A stretch of DNA of 10,741 nt from Pseudobacteriovorax antillogorgiicola (GTDB lineage: Bacteria > Bdellovibrionota_B > Oligoflexia > Oligoflexales > RGVZ01): the NCBI GenBank assembly GCA_945897695.1, contig CAMDGW010000069.1:1-10741 (forward strand). Reading direction: 5' to 3'. The position numbers and the translations under genes were made by a program. The notes below the pieces were generated by a model, which was not told the DNA's origin, did no database searches, and saw only the letters and a list, made by a program, of their open reading frames with translations. Positions 1 to 7,500 of the stretch are shown here, one piece after another (positions within the stretch are counted from its first letter, which is position 1; every line of letters starts with the position of its first letter).

Positions 1-1
1 T

Positions 2-1084
2 GAATTGAGGGGCGGGGGGGGGGTTCGAAGGGGGAAAGGTCTCAGACACAGACTTAGGAGGTTTATTTGTTTTGGGTACTCCCAAGCGCTCTCGGCAGTA
101 ATTTGCTCTTTCATTCTCTCCAGCCTTGTCAAACGCCTTAGCTGCAGCCTCAAAATCAGAACTCTGCTCATAGAGCATGCCAGAGTATCGGTATTCGCCA
201 CTTTCATTGAATATTTCTGCCAGAACTTTTGCCTCTGGTGACTGAATATTTATCTCGCTTACAAGTGTAGCTGCGATATGGCTTTGTGCTGCTTTGAGAA
301 TTTGTGCTGCGAGCGTTTTATTACCGTCGGACATAGCGTCCAAAATCATGTGGGTAACTTTTGGAGAACTACTAATGAGGGTTATAATTCCAGGATTTTG
401 CTCCCCGGTTTTTGCAAGTTGAAACAGTAATTGTACTTCTTCGCTAGTGGGCGTCTGCCCTTTGAGGAGAGAAATATTTTGGCCTATTTCCTTCCAGCAT
501 CGCAGTGAATGGTCGTTTTTACCAGCTTTTATCCAAGCTCGTGAGGCCTCCAGCCAACGGCCAGAGAGTTGAAAGCACTCTGCAGCATTATCAAAAAGAT
601 TTTCTTTCAAAAAGAGATCTGCAGCCTCAAAATGGTTTCCTGCTTCCCGCAAGCAGTTTGCAGCGTCAGTCAAATTTCCCGCTTGAATAAAGCATTGGGA
701 GGCCTCTTTCCAGTATCCGTTGCGGCTATAAATGACACCAGCTCGTGCAGGGTTTTGCATACGCAGTAATATACGTGCGGCGTCGTCGATCATTTTTGCT
801 GATTCAAGTGCAGAGATGGCGTCCCTATGAAGTCCGATTTGCTCCAGCATCTGGGCTGCTTGCCTTACTCGGCCTTTGGCTACAAGCTTCTTAGCTCGTT
901 CTCTGATTTTTTCTTCTTGCGGAGAAAGGATTTTCAAGTCAGATGCACGTGATGCAGCATTAGGACCGCCATATTTGGTGGTACCTCGGGATTTTGCACC
1001 GCGTTGATTATACTGCCACCAAAAAAATGTGATGACCGACACGGCAGCCAGAATTAACAGGACAATGAGCTGTTTTTCTTTCAC
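2..1084 (-). CDS. Membrane-anchored TPR-like repeat protein, GTG start, 3' end beyond window
   Basis: Reading from GTG at 1084 gives an open frame of 361 codons that is still open at the left edge, so the C-terminus is missing. Residues 5-22 are a hydrophobic anchor (LIVLLILAAVSVITFFWW) right after a charged N-terminus, suggesting a single-pass inner-membrane protein with the rest probably periplasmic. Residues about 60-200 and 255-332 consist of short helical repeats with the pattern A..F..AG....AA, typical of degenerate TPR or Sel1-like repeats. The visible end (about 336-360) is proline-rich and low complexity. The start is supported by AAGGGT at 1091-1096, six bases upstream, and by an in-frame stop (1103-1105) that forbids anything longer beyond the alternative codons between. 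That stop is also the stop of the β-barrel gene before it, so the two are probably cotranscribed. TPR repeats bind partner proteins; the partner is unknown, and the barrel protein is the obvious candidate by position. Confidence 0.85.
   Translation of the reverse strand, partial: MKEKQLIVLLILAAVSVITFFWWQYNQRGAKSRGTTKYGGPNAASRASDLKILSPQEEKIRERAKKLVAKGRVRQAAQMLEQIGLHRDAISALESAKMIDDAARILLRMQNPARAGVIYSRNGYWKEASQCFIQAGNLTDAANCLREAGNHFEAADLFLKENLFDNAAECFQLSGRWLEASRAWIKAGKNDHSLRCWKEIGQNISLLKGQTPTSEEVQLLFQLAKTGEQNPGIITLISSSPKVTHMILDAMSDGNKTLAAQILKAAQSHIAATLVSEINIQSPEAKVLAEIFNESGEYRYSGMLYEQSSDFEAAAKAFDKAGENERANYCRERLGVPKTNKPPKSVSETFPPSNPPPAPQF
14..23. repeat. Ten-base G/C homopolymer inside the TPR-like gene
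   Basis: Ten consecutive G on the plus strand (C on the coding strand) follow another G4 at 9-12. They encode a short proline run in the proline-rich C-terminal part of the membrane-anchored TPR-like protein. Tracts of this length can slip during replication and shift the frame, but they are also classic places for sequencing or assembly errors, and this one lies near the window edge. Confidence 0.7.
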
Positions 1085-1090
1085 GCGCTG

Positions 1091-1096
1091 ACCCTT
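1091..1096 (-). promoter_or_regulatory. Ribosome binding site setting the GTG start at 1084
   Basis: AAGGGT on the minus strand sits six bases upstream of GTG (1084-1082), in the 18-base gap after the β-barrel gene. No ATG is available in this frame between the preceding stop and the hydrophobic anchor, so this site decides the start. Confidence 0.65.
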
Positions 1097-1102
1097 GATC
1101 GA

Positions 1103-1693
1103 TCAAAGTTCGTAGGAGATGCCTGCCTGTGTATACGAATCGATAGTTTCTTGAGCTTGCTGTCCTGGGATTGCCGCAACGCCTTTTGACATCGTATAAG
1201 TCACTTTTAGCGAAAACTTTTGGCTAAGCCGAATGCCCAAACCCGCACCACCCTGTGGACCCATATCTGGGTAGGAATAAGACTCTACTCCATCGGAATC
1301 TGCAATGCGTGTTGCATATTGCTTACTTACAACACCGCCGAAAACAAACGGCGTAAAAAGATCTCCAGCGTAAAGGATCAAAGTTAGATCAATTGAGTTA
1401 GATGTCACCAGAGAGCTCTTCTTGAAGTAAACAAAGCCCGTGCCCGCAGAATTGACCTGGTAGCCCGTGGTGGAGTCCACTTCTTGTCTGTGGGTGTAAC
1501 CCAGTCTGGTGTAACCACCCATATCAAACGAGAGTCCAGCTGATGCAGCGCCAGAAACGATCTTTTGATAGCCTGCATTAGATTCTGAGTGTTTGCCATC
1601 AAGAGAGATGTGCATTCCGGCGTAAGTAGTTGTCGGAAGCATTATCAGGAGGCTTGAACACGCCAGGAAGCAAATGTATTTGATTTTTCTCAT
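1103..1693 (-). CDS. Small outer-membrane β-barrel protein (OmpA/OmpW-like fold)
   Basis: The 196-residue product has a Sec signal peptide: positive N-terminus (MRKIK), hydrophobic core, and a signal peptidase I site after TYA (about residue 25). The mature part of about 170 residues alternates polar and hydrophobic residues in short amphipathic strands with Gly/Tyr/Ser-rich turns, for example GGYTRLGYTHR, GAGLGIRL, FSLKVTYTMS and the terminal YTQAGISYEL. This is the size and pattern of eight-stranded barrels, although the last residue is Leu rather than the usual Phe or Trp. The start ATG has AGGAG (1703-1707) nine bases upstream. The gene is first in a pair with the membrane-anchored TPR-like protein, and divergent from the Nudix gene. 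Glt/Nfs systems in Myxococcus also contain small outer-membrane barrels (GltA/GltB/GltH type), but nothing visible here proves that relationship. The function could be structural, adhesive or a pore. Confidence 0.85.
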   Translation of the reverse strand: MRKIKYICFLACSSLLIMLPTTTYAGMHISLDGKHSESNAGYQKIVSGAASAGLSFDMGGYTRLGYTHRQEVDSTTGYQVNSAGTGFVYFKKSSLVTSNSIDLTLILYAGDLFTPFVFGGVVSKQYATRIADSDGVESYSYPDMGPQGGAGLGIRLSQKFSLKVTYTMSKGVAAIPGQQAQETIDSYTQAGISYEL

Positions 1694-1837
1694 AGTGATG
1701 TGCTCCTATAAAGTTCATAGGGTGTATCGTCACAAATGCCAGCAAGGTTAAGCCCGCAGCCAGCTATGGCTTTATCCAGTTCTACTTCTAGTGTACCATG
1801 CGATAGTGGAGTCAAAATTTTGACGGAGGGCAAGTCC
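1694..1837. promoter_or_regulatory. Divergent intergenic region between β-barrel and Nudix genes
   Basis: This 144-base gap must hold the promoters of both the leftward barrel gene and the rightward Nudix gene if the TTG start of the latter is right. I found no convincing -35/-10 pair for either direction. A weak short inverted repeat (AAGCC at 1749-1753, GGCTT at 1768-1772) lies in the middle and could be an operator, but it is no stronger than chance. Confidence 0.4.
1825..1830 (+). promoter_or_regulatory. Strong Shine-Dalgarno setting a TTG start for the Nudix gene
   Basis: GGAGGG at 1825-1830 lies seven bases before TTG at 1838. The upstream in-frame ATGs at 1736 and 1766 lack a comparable site. 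Their extra 34 residues are Ser/Pro-rich and lie before the conserved YRP motif that is near residue 5-7 in RppH enzymes. Confidence 0.65.
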
Positions 1838-2287
1838 TTGGTTTCTGAATACAGACCCTGTGTGGTTGCTGTCTTTACCAATAAAAGTAATAAATTACTC
1901 GTCTGTGAACGATCGGATGTAAAAGGTGCTTGGCAGTTTCCCCAGGGGGGAATCGAACCTGGAGAAAGTGCTCTCAATGCCCTTTACCGCGAGATGCGGG
2001 AAGAGATTGGATGTGACCGTTTTAAGGTCTTAAAAGAGGGCTCAGGATTGGTGAAGTATCGATTCCCAGATGGTTTACGAAAGCCAATAGCCTCCCGCTG
2101 GATTGGGCAAAGCCAGATGTGGTTTAAGGTTGAATTTGACGCGGGTCATTCGCCTGATTTGAGTAAAGCTGAGGGCGAATTTTCCAGCATTGACTGGAGA
2201 ACCGTCGAAGAAGCGTTAAATGGGATCGTAGACTGGAAAAAAGACGCTTACCGCGAAGGTCTTTCTAAATTAGGTTTGATTGTGTAA
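1838..2287 (+). CDS. rppH: RppH-type Nudix hydrolase (RNA 5' pyrophosphohydrolase)
   Basis: The 149-residue protein (from TTG at 1838) is a single Nudix domain. The RppH signature is visible: YRPC at 5-8, WQFPQGGIEPGES at 32-44, and a complete Nudix box spanning residues 37-59 with G37, E43, R51-E52, E55-E56 and G58, which bind the catalytic divalent metals. In the family, RppH removes pyrophosphate from the 5' triphosphate of mRNA and so triggers RNase E-dependent decay in the cytoplasm; relatives (IalA, Ap4A hydrolases) cleave dinucleoside polyphosphates. WQFPQGG plus YRP favours the RppH/IalA group over MutT. The 149 residues are close to the usual 155-175. A longer start at 1736 would give 183 residues with an unconserved N-terminus. 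The gene is followed ten bases later by a small membrane protein gene. RppH is the best name, but Ap4A hydrolase activity cannot be excluded. Confidence 0.9.
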   Translation: MVSEYRPCVVAVFTNKSNKLLVCERSDVKGAWQFPQGGIEPGESALNALYREMREEIGCDRFKVLKEGSGLVKYRFPDGLRKPIASRWIGQSQMWFKVEFDAGHSPDLSKAEGEFSSIDWRTVEEALNGIVDWKKDAYREGLSKLGLIV

Positions 2288-2290
2288 GGG
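2286..2290 (+). promoter_or_regulatory. Ribosome binding site for the small membrane protein
   Basis: AAGGG overlaps the stop codon of the Nudix gene (TAA at 2285-2287) and lies seven bases before ATG at 2298. It favours that ATG over the upstream ATG at 2280, which overlaps the Nudix gene, has no visible site, and would add MCKGLF. Confidence 0.6.
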
Positions 2291-2297
2291 CTTGTTC

Positions 2298-2723
2298 ATG
2301 CGTCGAATAGCAATTTTAAATTTTGTGATCGGATTTAGTCTTATATTTGTAGCTGCATGCGGTGGTGCATTCGTAGCCCTAAGATCTACAGAGTCATATA
2401 TTCACGGAGCAGCCGTTGCACCTTGGGAGTTGGTTTTACAGGCCAGCAGTCATGGACATACAAATTTATTTGGAATGATCCATATCATGTTGGGTATCAC
2501 CATGCCGTACTGTCGCGCCACGATGATGGTCGATAGACTTAAAACATTCTGTCTGTCAGCTGGATCTTTTGCAATGGGTCCACTACTACTTATGAGAGCA
2601 TCTGCCGGCCCGTCATTATCGACAGACGCCTTAGGTATTGTGATAGGAAGCTGTCTCACGCTAGCGCTCGGCGCAATACTAGCTCATCTTCTAGGGCTGT
2701 GTAGTCGTTTGATGGAGCGTTGA
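2298..2723 (+). CDS. Four-helix integral membrane protein with an HGH motif, function unknown
   Basis: The 141-residue protein is very hydrophobic, with four likely membrane helices at about 6-27, 55-71, 84-100 and 112-134. Helix 1 includes a Cys-Gly-Gly (CGGAF) near its end. Before and within helix 2 is the sequence SHGHTNLFGMIH (51-62), with His52, His54 and His62. A His-x-His-x-x-x-x-Gly pattern at the start of a helix recalls small membrane proteins related to haem-copper oxidase subunit I or DUF2871-like families, so haem or metal binding is possible; this is inference and I do not recognise the family. A lipobox reading (VAAC, 18-21) is conceivable, but the multiple later helices make a lipoprotein unlikely. 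It is downstream of the Nudix gene by ten bases and probably cotranscribed. Its stop is only three bases from the stop of the convergent response regulator. Confidence 0.75.
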   Translation: MRRIAILNFVIGFSLIFVAACGGAFVALRSTESYIHGAAVAPWELVLQASSHGHTNLFGMIHIMLGITMPYCRATMMVDRLKTFCLSAGSFAMGPLLLMRASAGPSLSTDALGIVIGSCLTLALGAILAHLLGLCSRLMER

Positions 2724-2742
2724 ATTTTACGCAGCTTTTTTT
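2717..2742 (+). terminator. Possible weak intrinsic terminator for the Nudix/membrane-protein operon
   Basis: A four-base GC-rich stem (GCGT 2717-2720 with ACGC 2729-2732) around the convergent stop codons is followed by seven T at 2736-2742. The stem is short, so termination may be inefficient. There is no T tract for the opposite direction. Confidence 0.3.
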
Positions 2743-3302
2743 ACGAAGGTCTTTATTTTCTTTTGTGCATCTTTAGCGGGAATCGTTGAGCCTTTTTTGA
2801 TCAGTTTCTCCAGATCAGCTGGTTTGGCTTTCATGGCTTCACGGATTTTCTTTTTATCTTTTAGATATGGAACTAGTTCTTTCATCGCGTTTCTCAGATC
2901 AATACCGCGACTCATATAGTCGTTTAGCTCATCAACCGTGAATGGCTTTGTAAGAAACCCGTCAGCTGAATTGACAGTTGCTTGCTGAGTTTCGGACATT
3001 GGCTCGCCGCTGATCAGGAGCACGGGAATATCTGGGTGCTGTTTTCGAATTTTAGTCATAAGTTCCAGGCCGTCGATCTTAGGCATGCGAATATCTGTCA
3101 AAATCAAATCCATATCTCGCTCTTTCATGGCGGCCAGGGCTGCTTTGGCAGATTCAACGACAACGACGCGACTAAAGAATTTATTTAGGTGGATTTTGAA
3201 AAACTTTAGGAGTGTGCTGTCGTCATCTACGATCAGAACATTGCTTTCGCGGTCATAGGGGCGCCGACCTGGCTGTGGTTGACTGGAGTTGGCGGACATC
3301 AT
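2727..3302 (-). CDS. Single receiver-domain response regulator with a basic C-terminal tail
   Basis: The 191-residue cytoplasmic protein has one CheY-like receiver domain at about 20-135. All active-site residues are present: the acidic cluster D26-D28, phosphoacceptor D70 in LTDIRMP, S98 in LLISGEP, and the K119-P120 pair in FLTKPF. No DNA-binding or enzymatic output domain follows. Instead there are about 55 residues (136-191) that are predicted helical and rich in Lys and Ala, ending KKIKTFVKKAA. Output is therefore probably by protein-protein contact, or the tail may bind nucleic acid or membrane; that is inference. ATG at 3302 has GGGAGG (3308-3313) five bases upstream; the next codon, ATG at 3299, has a better eight-base spacing. 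The gene is last in the TPR operon, 36 bases after the lipoprotein gene, and has no cognate histidine kinase in the window. It may control the TPR assembly. Confidence 0.92.
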   Translation of the reverse strand: MMSANSSQPQPGRRPYDRESNVLIVDDDSTLLKFFKIHLNKFFSRVVVVESAKAALAAMKERDMDLILTDIRMPKIDGLELMTKIRKQHPDIPVLLISGEPMSETQQATVNSADGFLTKPFTVDELNDYMSRGIDLRNAMKELVPYLKDKKKIREAMKAKPADLEKLIKKGSTIPAKDAQKKIKTFVKKAA

Positions 3303-3332
3303 AGTGGCCTCCCGAGGTGAATTGCTTTAATT

Positions 3333-3343
3333 ATTATATTATA
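3333..3343 (-). promoter_or_regulatory. Candidate -10 elements upstream of the response regulator
   Basis: Two overlapping TATAAT hexamers (3343-3338 and 3338-3333 on the minus strand) lie about 30-40 bases before the response-regulator start and overlap the stop of the lipoprotein gene. No good -35 is seen at the proper distance, so an extra internal promoter is possible but weakly supported. Confidence 0.3.
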
Positions 3344-4499
3344 GACTACGAATTTCTTCGATTGCCGACTTGGCAATCGTTCTAAGTGACTGATTTGCCC
3401 GCTCTGATTGCACAACTTCGCTAAAATACCGCAAGGCAAGTCCCTCATCTTTTAGATTTTCTCTCATCAAAATAGCAAGATTAAATCTCGCCTGTGGATT
3501 GTCGGCTTCAAGGTCGAGCGCTCGCTCTAGCGTGTCTTTTGCCAGGTTGTAACGACCGGATTGTCTATAGACCACTCCTAGTCCTATCATGGCATCCGTG
3601 TTAGACGGCTCAGCCTCAAGGGCTTTCTTGTAATCGCTTTCTGCCATGGTCATTTCGCCCGAGACGACGTAAAGATTGGCACGGTTTATTAAGGCAGGTG
3701 CGAAAAATTCACTCATGCCGAGGGCGCGATTATAAAAATCTTTAGCAACACCAGACTTGCCCTGTCTTTCTTGGAGAACCCCAAGAATGTTATAGAGGGC
3801 TGGGTGCTCGCCGCCGCGGTCCATAGCCTGATCCACAATAAATTTCGCAACACCGTCTTTGCCATCTTTTAGATAGCTAAAAGCAAGAGCTGCGTAACCT
3901 GGTAGGAAGGTCCGGTCTTTGCCAACAAGATCACTCAGGATGGCGTGGGCTTTGTTACGATCACCGATCTGAAGATAGGTCATTGCAAGCGTATAGCGAT
4001 ACTTGAAGACTAAGTCTTGTTCGGGACGCTCCTGTGCAGTGAGGCTAATCTTGGCTTCTGACAGCACATCGAGCGCCTGCGTCGGGCGTTTTTGCTTTTG
4101 TAAGATTGCGGCGAGCTCTAATAGGGCATCAATATTTTTCCCGTCCGTTCGAAGTGACTGGCGATAGCTTGCCTCGGCGGCAGACAGGAACCCAAGAGCA
4201 GATTCCCCGCGGGCTCTCTTCAGCAATTCGTCAAATGTTTTGGCACTACTGAGCTGCCGTAATGACTGCTGGAGCAATGGCCGTTCTTTGGCACTGGGCG
4301 TCCCCTTAAAAAACTTCTGCCAGTTAAATGCTGCTGCCGGCGAAACGGTTCCTGCGTCACCCTGCTTTGGGCTCGAATTCTCCATTGAATTCGATAAAGT
4401 CACAACATCCAAACTTTCATCAGTCTCCTTTGGAGGACTCTTAGTGGTTGAACAGGCCGAAAGGCTAGTTACCAATGAAATGATTACGACGGTTTTCAT
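3339..4499 (-). CDS. TPR-repeat lipoprotein (GltE/NfsE-like in architecture)
   Basis: From ATG at 4499 the 386-residue product starts with a lipoprotein signal peptide: MKTVVIIS hydrophobic core and lipobox LSAC with Cys16. Ser17 at +2 is compatible with transport to the outer membrane. A disordered Ser/Thr/Pro-rich linker (17-55) follows. Residues about 100-367 are roughly eight TPR repeats, clearest at 234-264, 268-298 (YKKALEAEPSN), 302-334 (YRQSGRYNLAKDTLERALDL) and 336-367. It should hang from the outer membrane inside the periplasm and bind partners. ATG at 4514 would add five residues but has no ribosome site and would disturb the signal peptide, whereas GGAG at 4509-4512 sits nine bases before ATG 4499. 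Only two bases separate it from the preceding 1038-residue TPR gene, suggesting coupled translation. Size, lipobox and neighbours fit GltE/NfsE, but generic PilF-like TPR lipoproteins look similar; assignment is inference. Confidence 0.9.
   Translation of the reverse strand: MKTVVIISLVTSLSACSTTKSPPKETDESLDVVTLSNSMENSSPKQGDAGTVSPAAAFNWQKFFKGTPSAKERPLLQQSLRQLSSAKTFDELLKRARGESALGFLSAAEASYRQSLRTDGKNIDALLELAAILQKQKRPTQALDVLSEAKISLTAQERPEQDLVFKYRYTLAMTYLQIGDRNKAHAILSDLVGKDRTFLPGYAALAFSYLKDGKDGVAKFIVDQAMDRGGEHPALYNILGVLQERQGKSGVAKDFYNRALGMSEFFAPALINRANLYVVSGEMTMAESDYKKALEAEPSNTDAMIGLGVVYRQSGRYNLAKDTLERALDLEADNPQARFNLAILMRENLKDEGLALRYFSEVVQSERANQSLRTIAKSAIEEIRSL
3359..3379. repeat. Perfect 8-bp inverted repeat near the 3' end of the TPR lipoprotein gene
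   Basis: CGATTGCC (3359-3366) and GGCAATCG (3372-3379) are separated by five bases and can form a stable hairpin in the mRNA. It lies within the last 15 codons of the lipoprotein gene and has no following T run in either direction, so it is not a standard terminator. It could attenuate transcription or protect the upstream mRNA before the response-regulator gene. Confidence 0.5.
4373..4394. repeat. Inverted repeat with two EcoRI-type palindromes in the lipoprotein linker region
   Basis: TCGAATTC (4373-4380) and GAATTCGA (4387-4394) form an eight-base inverted repeat with a six-base spacer, inside the part of the lipoprotein gene that encodes the disordered linker. It has no T tract and no obvious role. 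Confidence 0.4.
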
Positions 4500-4501
4500 G
4501 A

Positions 4502-7500
4502 TTAATGACTCCATTGCTGTGGCATTTCAAGGCTTGACGAGGTTGAAAGTTGATCTATGGATGATGTTACACCCATGTTCTTAGAGCTGTGGCTTGATGC
4601 GTTTGAAAGAGCCATTGAGCTACGGCTAATCCATTCGTTCTTCGCGTAAACTTGTGGTGAGCGCTTCTTAGCCAAAATGTTATTGCCATGATAGCGCTGT
4701 GATAAGTCGCGCAGACGACCTATGTTTTGACTGAATCTAGTTTGGCTTTTAAGAGTGACTGGTTCTCCCGCTTTGGCAGGAATAGCTGTCATTTCATCGG
4801 CAAACTCGCTGGCCATCTGTGCGATTTTAAAACGAGCCTTTGGGCTAAACTCTGGCTGATCAAGACTAGCCACTTTATCCAAGCGGGCAACGATATCGGC
4901 AAACAGCCGGCTTTTGCGATCAACCTGTGCGCCTATATCGGTTTTTGCGTCTCCAAATCGCTGATCGCGAAATGATGTGATGGCGTGTTCGCCGAGAAGA
5001 AGTCCAACATCAGCAGACATTCGTTTATAGGCATCACCGAGAGAGTATTTTGCTCGTTCAAGCTGCTTGTCAATACTATCAAGGTCATCGATTGCTGTCT
5101 GATGGTCTCCAGACTCATATCGAACCTTAGCCATCGTAATTTCCGCTTGAAGTTTCTCGCGGTTTGACTTGGACATGAGCTTGCGTTCTTCGGCGGCACC
5201 CATTGCTTTTGCATTGTCGCCAGATAACAAGTGGTATCCAATAGTTGCGTCTAGAGCTCCGAGTTTTTCTAGGCCCGGTTTTGTACGATTGGCTCTGAGT
5301 TGAGTGGCGCGAGCTGCAGCCACGTAATTTTCATCAGCAGTCGCCAGCTTTTCTGCCCGATCAATAGCTGTGACAGCTCGATCATGCTTTGGGTATTTTG
5401 AAGCTAGATCGAGATAATGATTAACCGCTTGATCAAATCGCATTTGGTATTCTTGTGCGCGAGCAAGCAAGTACGTCATATCTCCAGCAAACTGATTTTG
5501 TTTATCTGTAAGGTAGCTCTCAGCACTCAACTGAGCAGCTGACCAGTTACCTGAAATCGCCATAAAGTAGGCGCCGTCACGCCACATTTGTTCGCGGCCC
5601 GGAATTGTTGGGAAGTCTGCGGACATTTTAAGCAGAAGATTGGCTGCGTCATCTGTCGATCCAGCCTTGGATAGTCGTTGGGACTCTTCCGTTACCGCAG
5701 AGGCAAGGACTCCGAGTAACTCATTTCTTAGGTTTTGTCCCAGGGTTTTATTGTCCTCTAGTTTGATGAATTGCGAGACTGAGTCAATCACGTCTCCTGG
5801 TTTACCTGAGCGAAGTTTTGCAAACACAAGGCCGCGAACTGCCATCGCTCGCTGACCTTGAGAAGGATTTGATAGAAGAACTCGCTGCCAATAGCGACTC
5901 GCCTCTGCAAAACGGTTGAGATCACGATTGGCGCTTGCTGCGACTAGAATGAGGTCTACAGATCTTGATTGTCCTGGAAAGCGGTTTGCATGTTCATCAA
6001 CGGCTTTTTCCAATTTTTCGACCGATGTCAGCACTTCGGGCGTGGATTTTGGCTCCTGCCCTTTCTGGGCAGCGCTCTCAAAGTTAACGCGCCAATTTCG
6101 TTCTAGTGTCAGCACAAGCTGGTAGTGTGCGGTTGTAAGGATATCGTCGGGTGTCTTCAGCTGGGTAATCAGTTCGTTATATCGGGCTTCGGCCTCTGGC
6201 AGATTACCCGCAAAAAAATGACAGTTGGCAATTTTTAGCCTAAGTGAGGCCGATTTTTCGGAGTTTGGCTGGTCGCTTAATAGGACTCGGTAATAGTTGG
6301 CCGCCATATTGAATTTTTTTGGGTTTCCGGAGGTCAGGCCGTCTTCGTAGTATGTCGTTGCAACAGACTCGGCAGCATTTCGCGCTAACTCTTCCATGTA
6401 TTTAATGACGTCTGAGTTCGCCTGATGCTGACGTCGCCAAAGGGACTTCTCTGGAAGCAGCATGGCAAGCTTTTCAAGAGTTTCGAGACGTGCCGAACGT
6501 CGACCGAGAAGCTCCTCTGCTCGCGCTTTTGACTTTAGGATATCTGGATACTCGCGCGACATCGAAAATCTATTGGCTGAAGCATCGCCAATTTGAAGTG
6601 CTTTGTCGACTCGATTGGCTGTCAGATACTGCTCCATTAGAACTAAAGAGATGGTCGCAGAAATATTTGAGACGTCTTTTGCTGCAAGTGTTTCTCGAAT
6701 GAGCTGATCATTGTCTAGTTCGTAAAGAGAGTATCCGATAAGCTCAGCGACATCTCGTGCAATACGATCTTTTTGACGAACAGACTTGGTCAGAATGCCA
6801 GGTGAAAGAACATATCTTGCCGATGAGATCGCGTTCTTGTTTTTACCAGCTTTGAAATAAGCCCACGCCAAACGGTAATTGATTCTTAGTTCGTCGAGTC
6901 CCTTATCGTTTTCGTCAAGCTGTGAGAGAAGCTTTTGTGCGCTTTCATAAAATTTTATGGCGCGGTCCGGATTTCCGTGTTCAAATTCGCCGTCTCCTGA
7001 CGCGATTTTTCCGTAAAGTGTGAATCGGTCGGCGCCCGCATTTGCAAGTCGTTTCCACACTTCGGCAGCCTGCTCGCTATCGCCGTTTGCTTCAAGAAGG
7101 CTTGATCTTAAGTAGAGCGCTTCTGCGCTGTGCTGGAACGACTTATGATTTTCGTCAATTGACTTCAAGATCGCGATGGCAGCAAGTCTGCTTTTTTTGT
7201 CGCTACCGTCGGCATAGGGTGCTTGAAGTGATGCAAGTTCGCCGAACATTTGGGCAAGGTTCAGGAGTACATATGGCCTATTGGTGGCATTGGGGGTTTT
7301 CTCTAGATTCTCACCATACCGTTTGATGGCAGCCTCAAGGAGAGTGATTCGTTTTTCTGATAGTTCTTTTTCCTTAGATGAATACATGCTTTCGAGGCCC
7401 TCACGAGCCCGCTGATATTCCTCCACGGCAACCTTTTTTTTCTGTGTCTCGTAGTCTTGGAACGCATCCCAAAATCGCTTATAGGCTTGAAGTGCTTCAG

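Noticed and set aside
5..241. Plus-strand open frame near the left edge
   Set aside because: The opposite strand encodes the repeat protein with clear TPR-like patterns; this frame begins in the G-rich tract and has no protein-like features.
1405..1602. Second minus-strand open frame inside the β-barrel gene
   Set aside because: It is out of frame with the signal-peptide barrel protein, has no ribosome site, and its composition looks random.
1690..1977. Open frame on the minus strand overlapping the Nudix gene start
   Set aside because: It is antisense to the well-supported Nudix domain, has no recognisable composition or ribosome site, and is explained as a shadow frame.
4240..4584. Plus-strand open frame opposite the TPR lipoprotein start
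   Set aside because: It is antisense to two strongly supported genes and lacks any domain or start signal.
4933..5241. Minus-strand open frame inside the 1038-residue TPR gene
   Set aside because: It lies wholly within a long coherent TPR frame; no frameshift is needed because the main frame stays intact.
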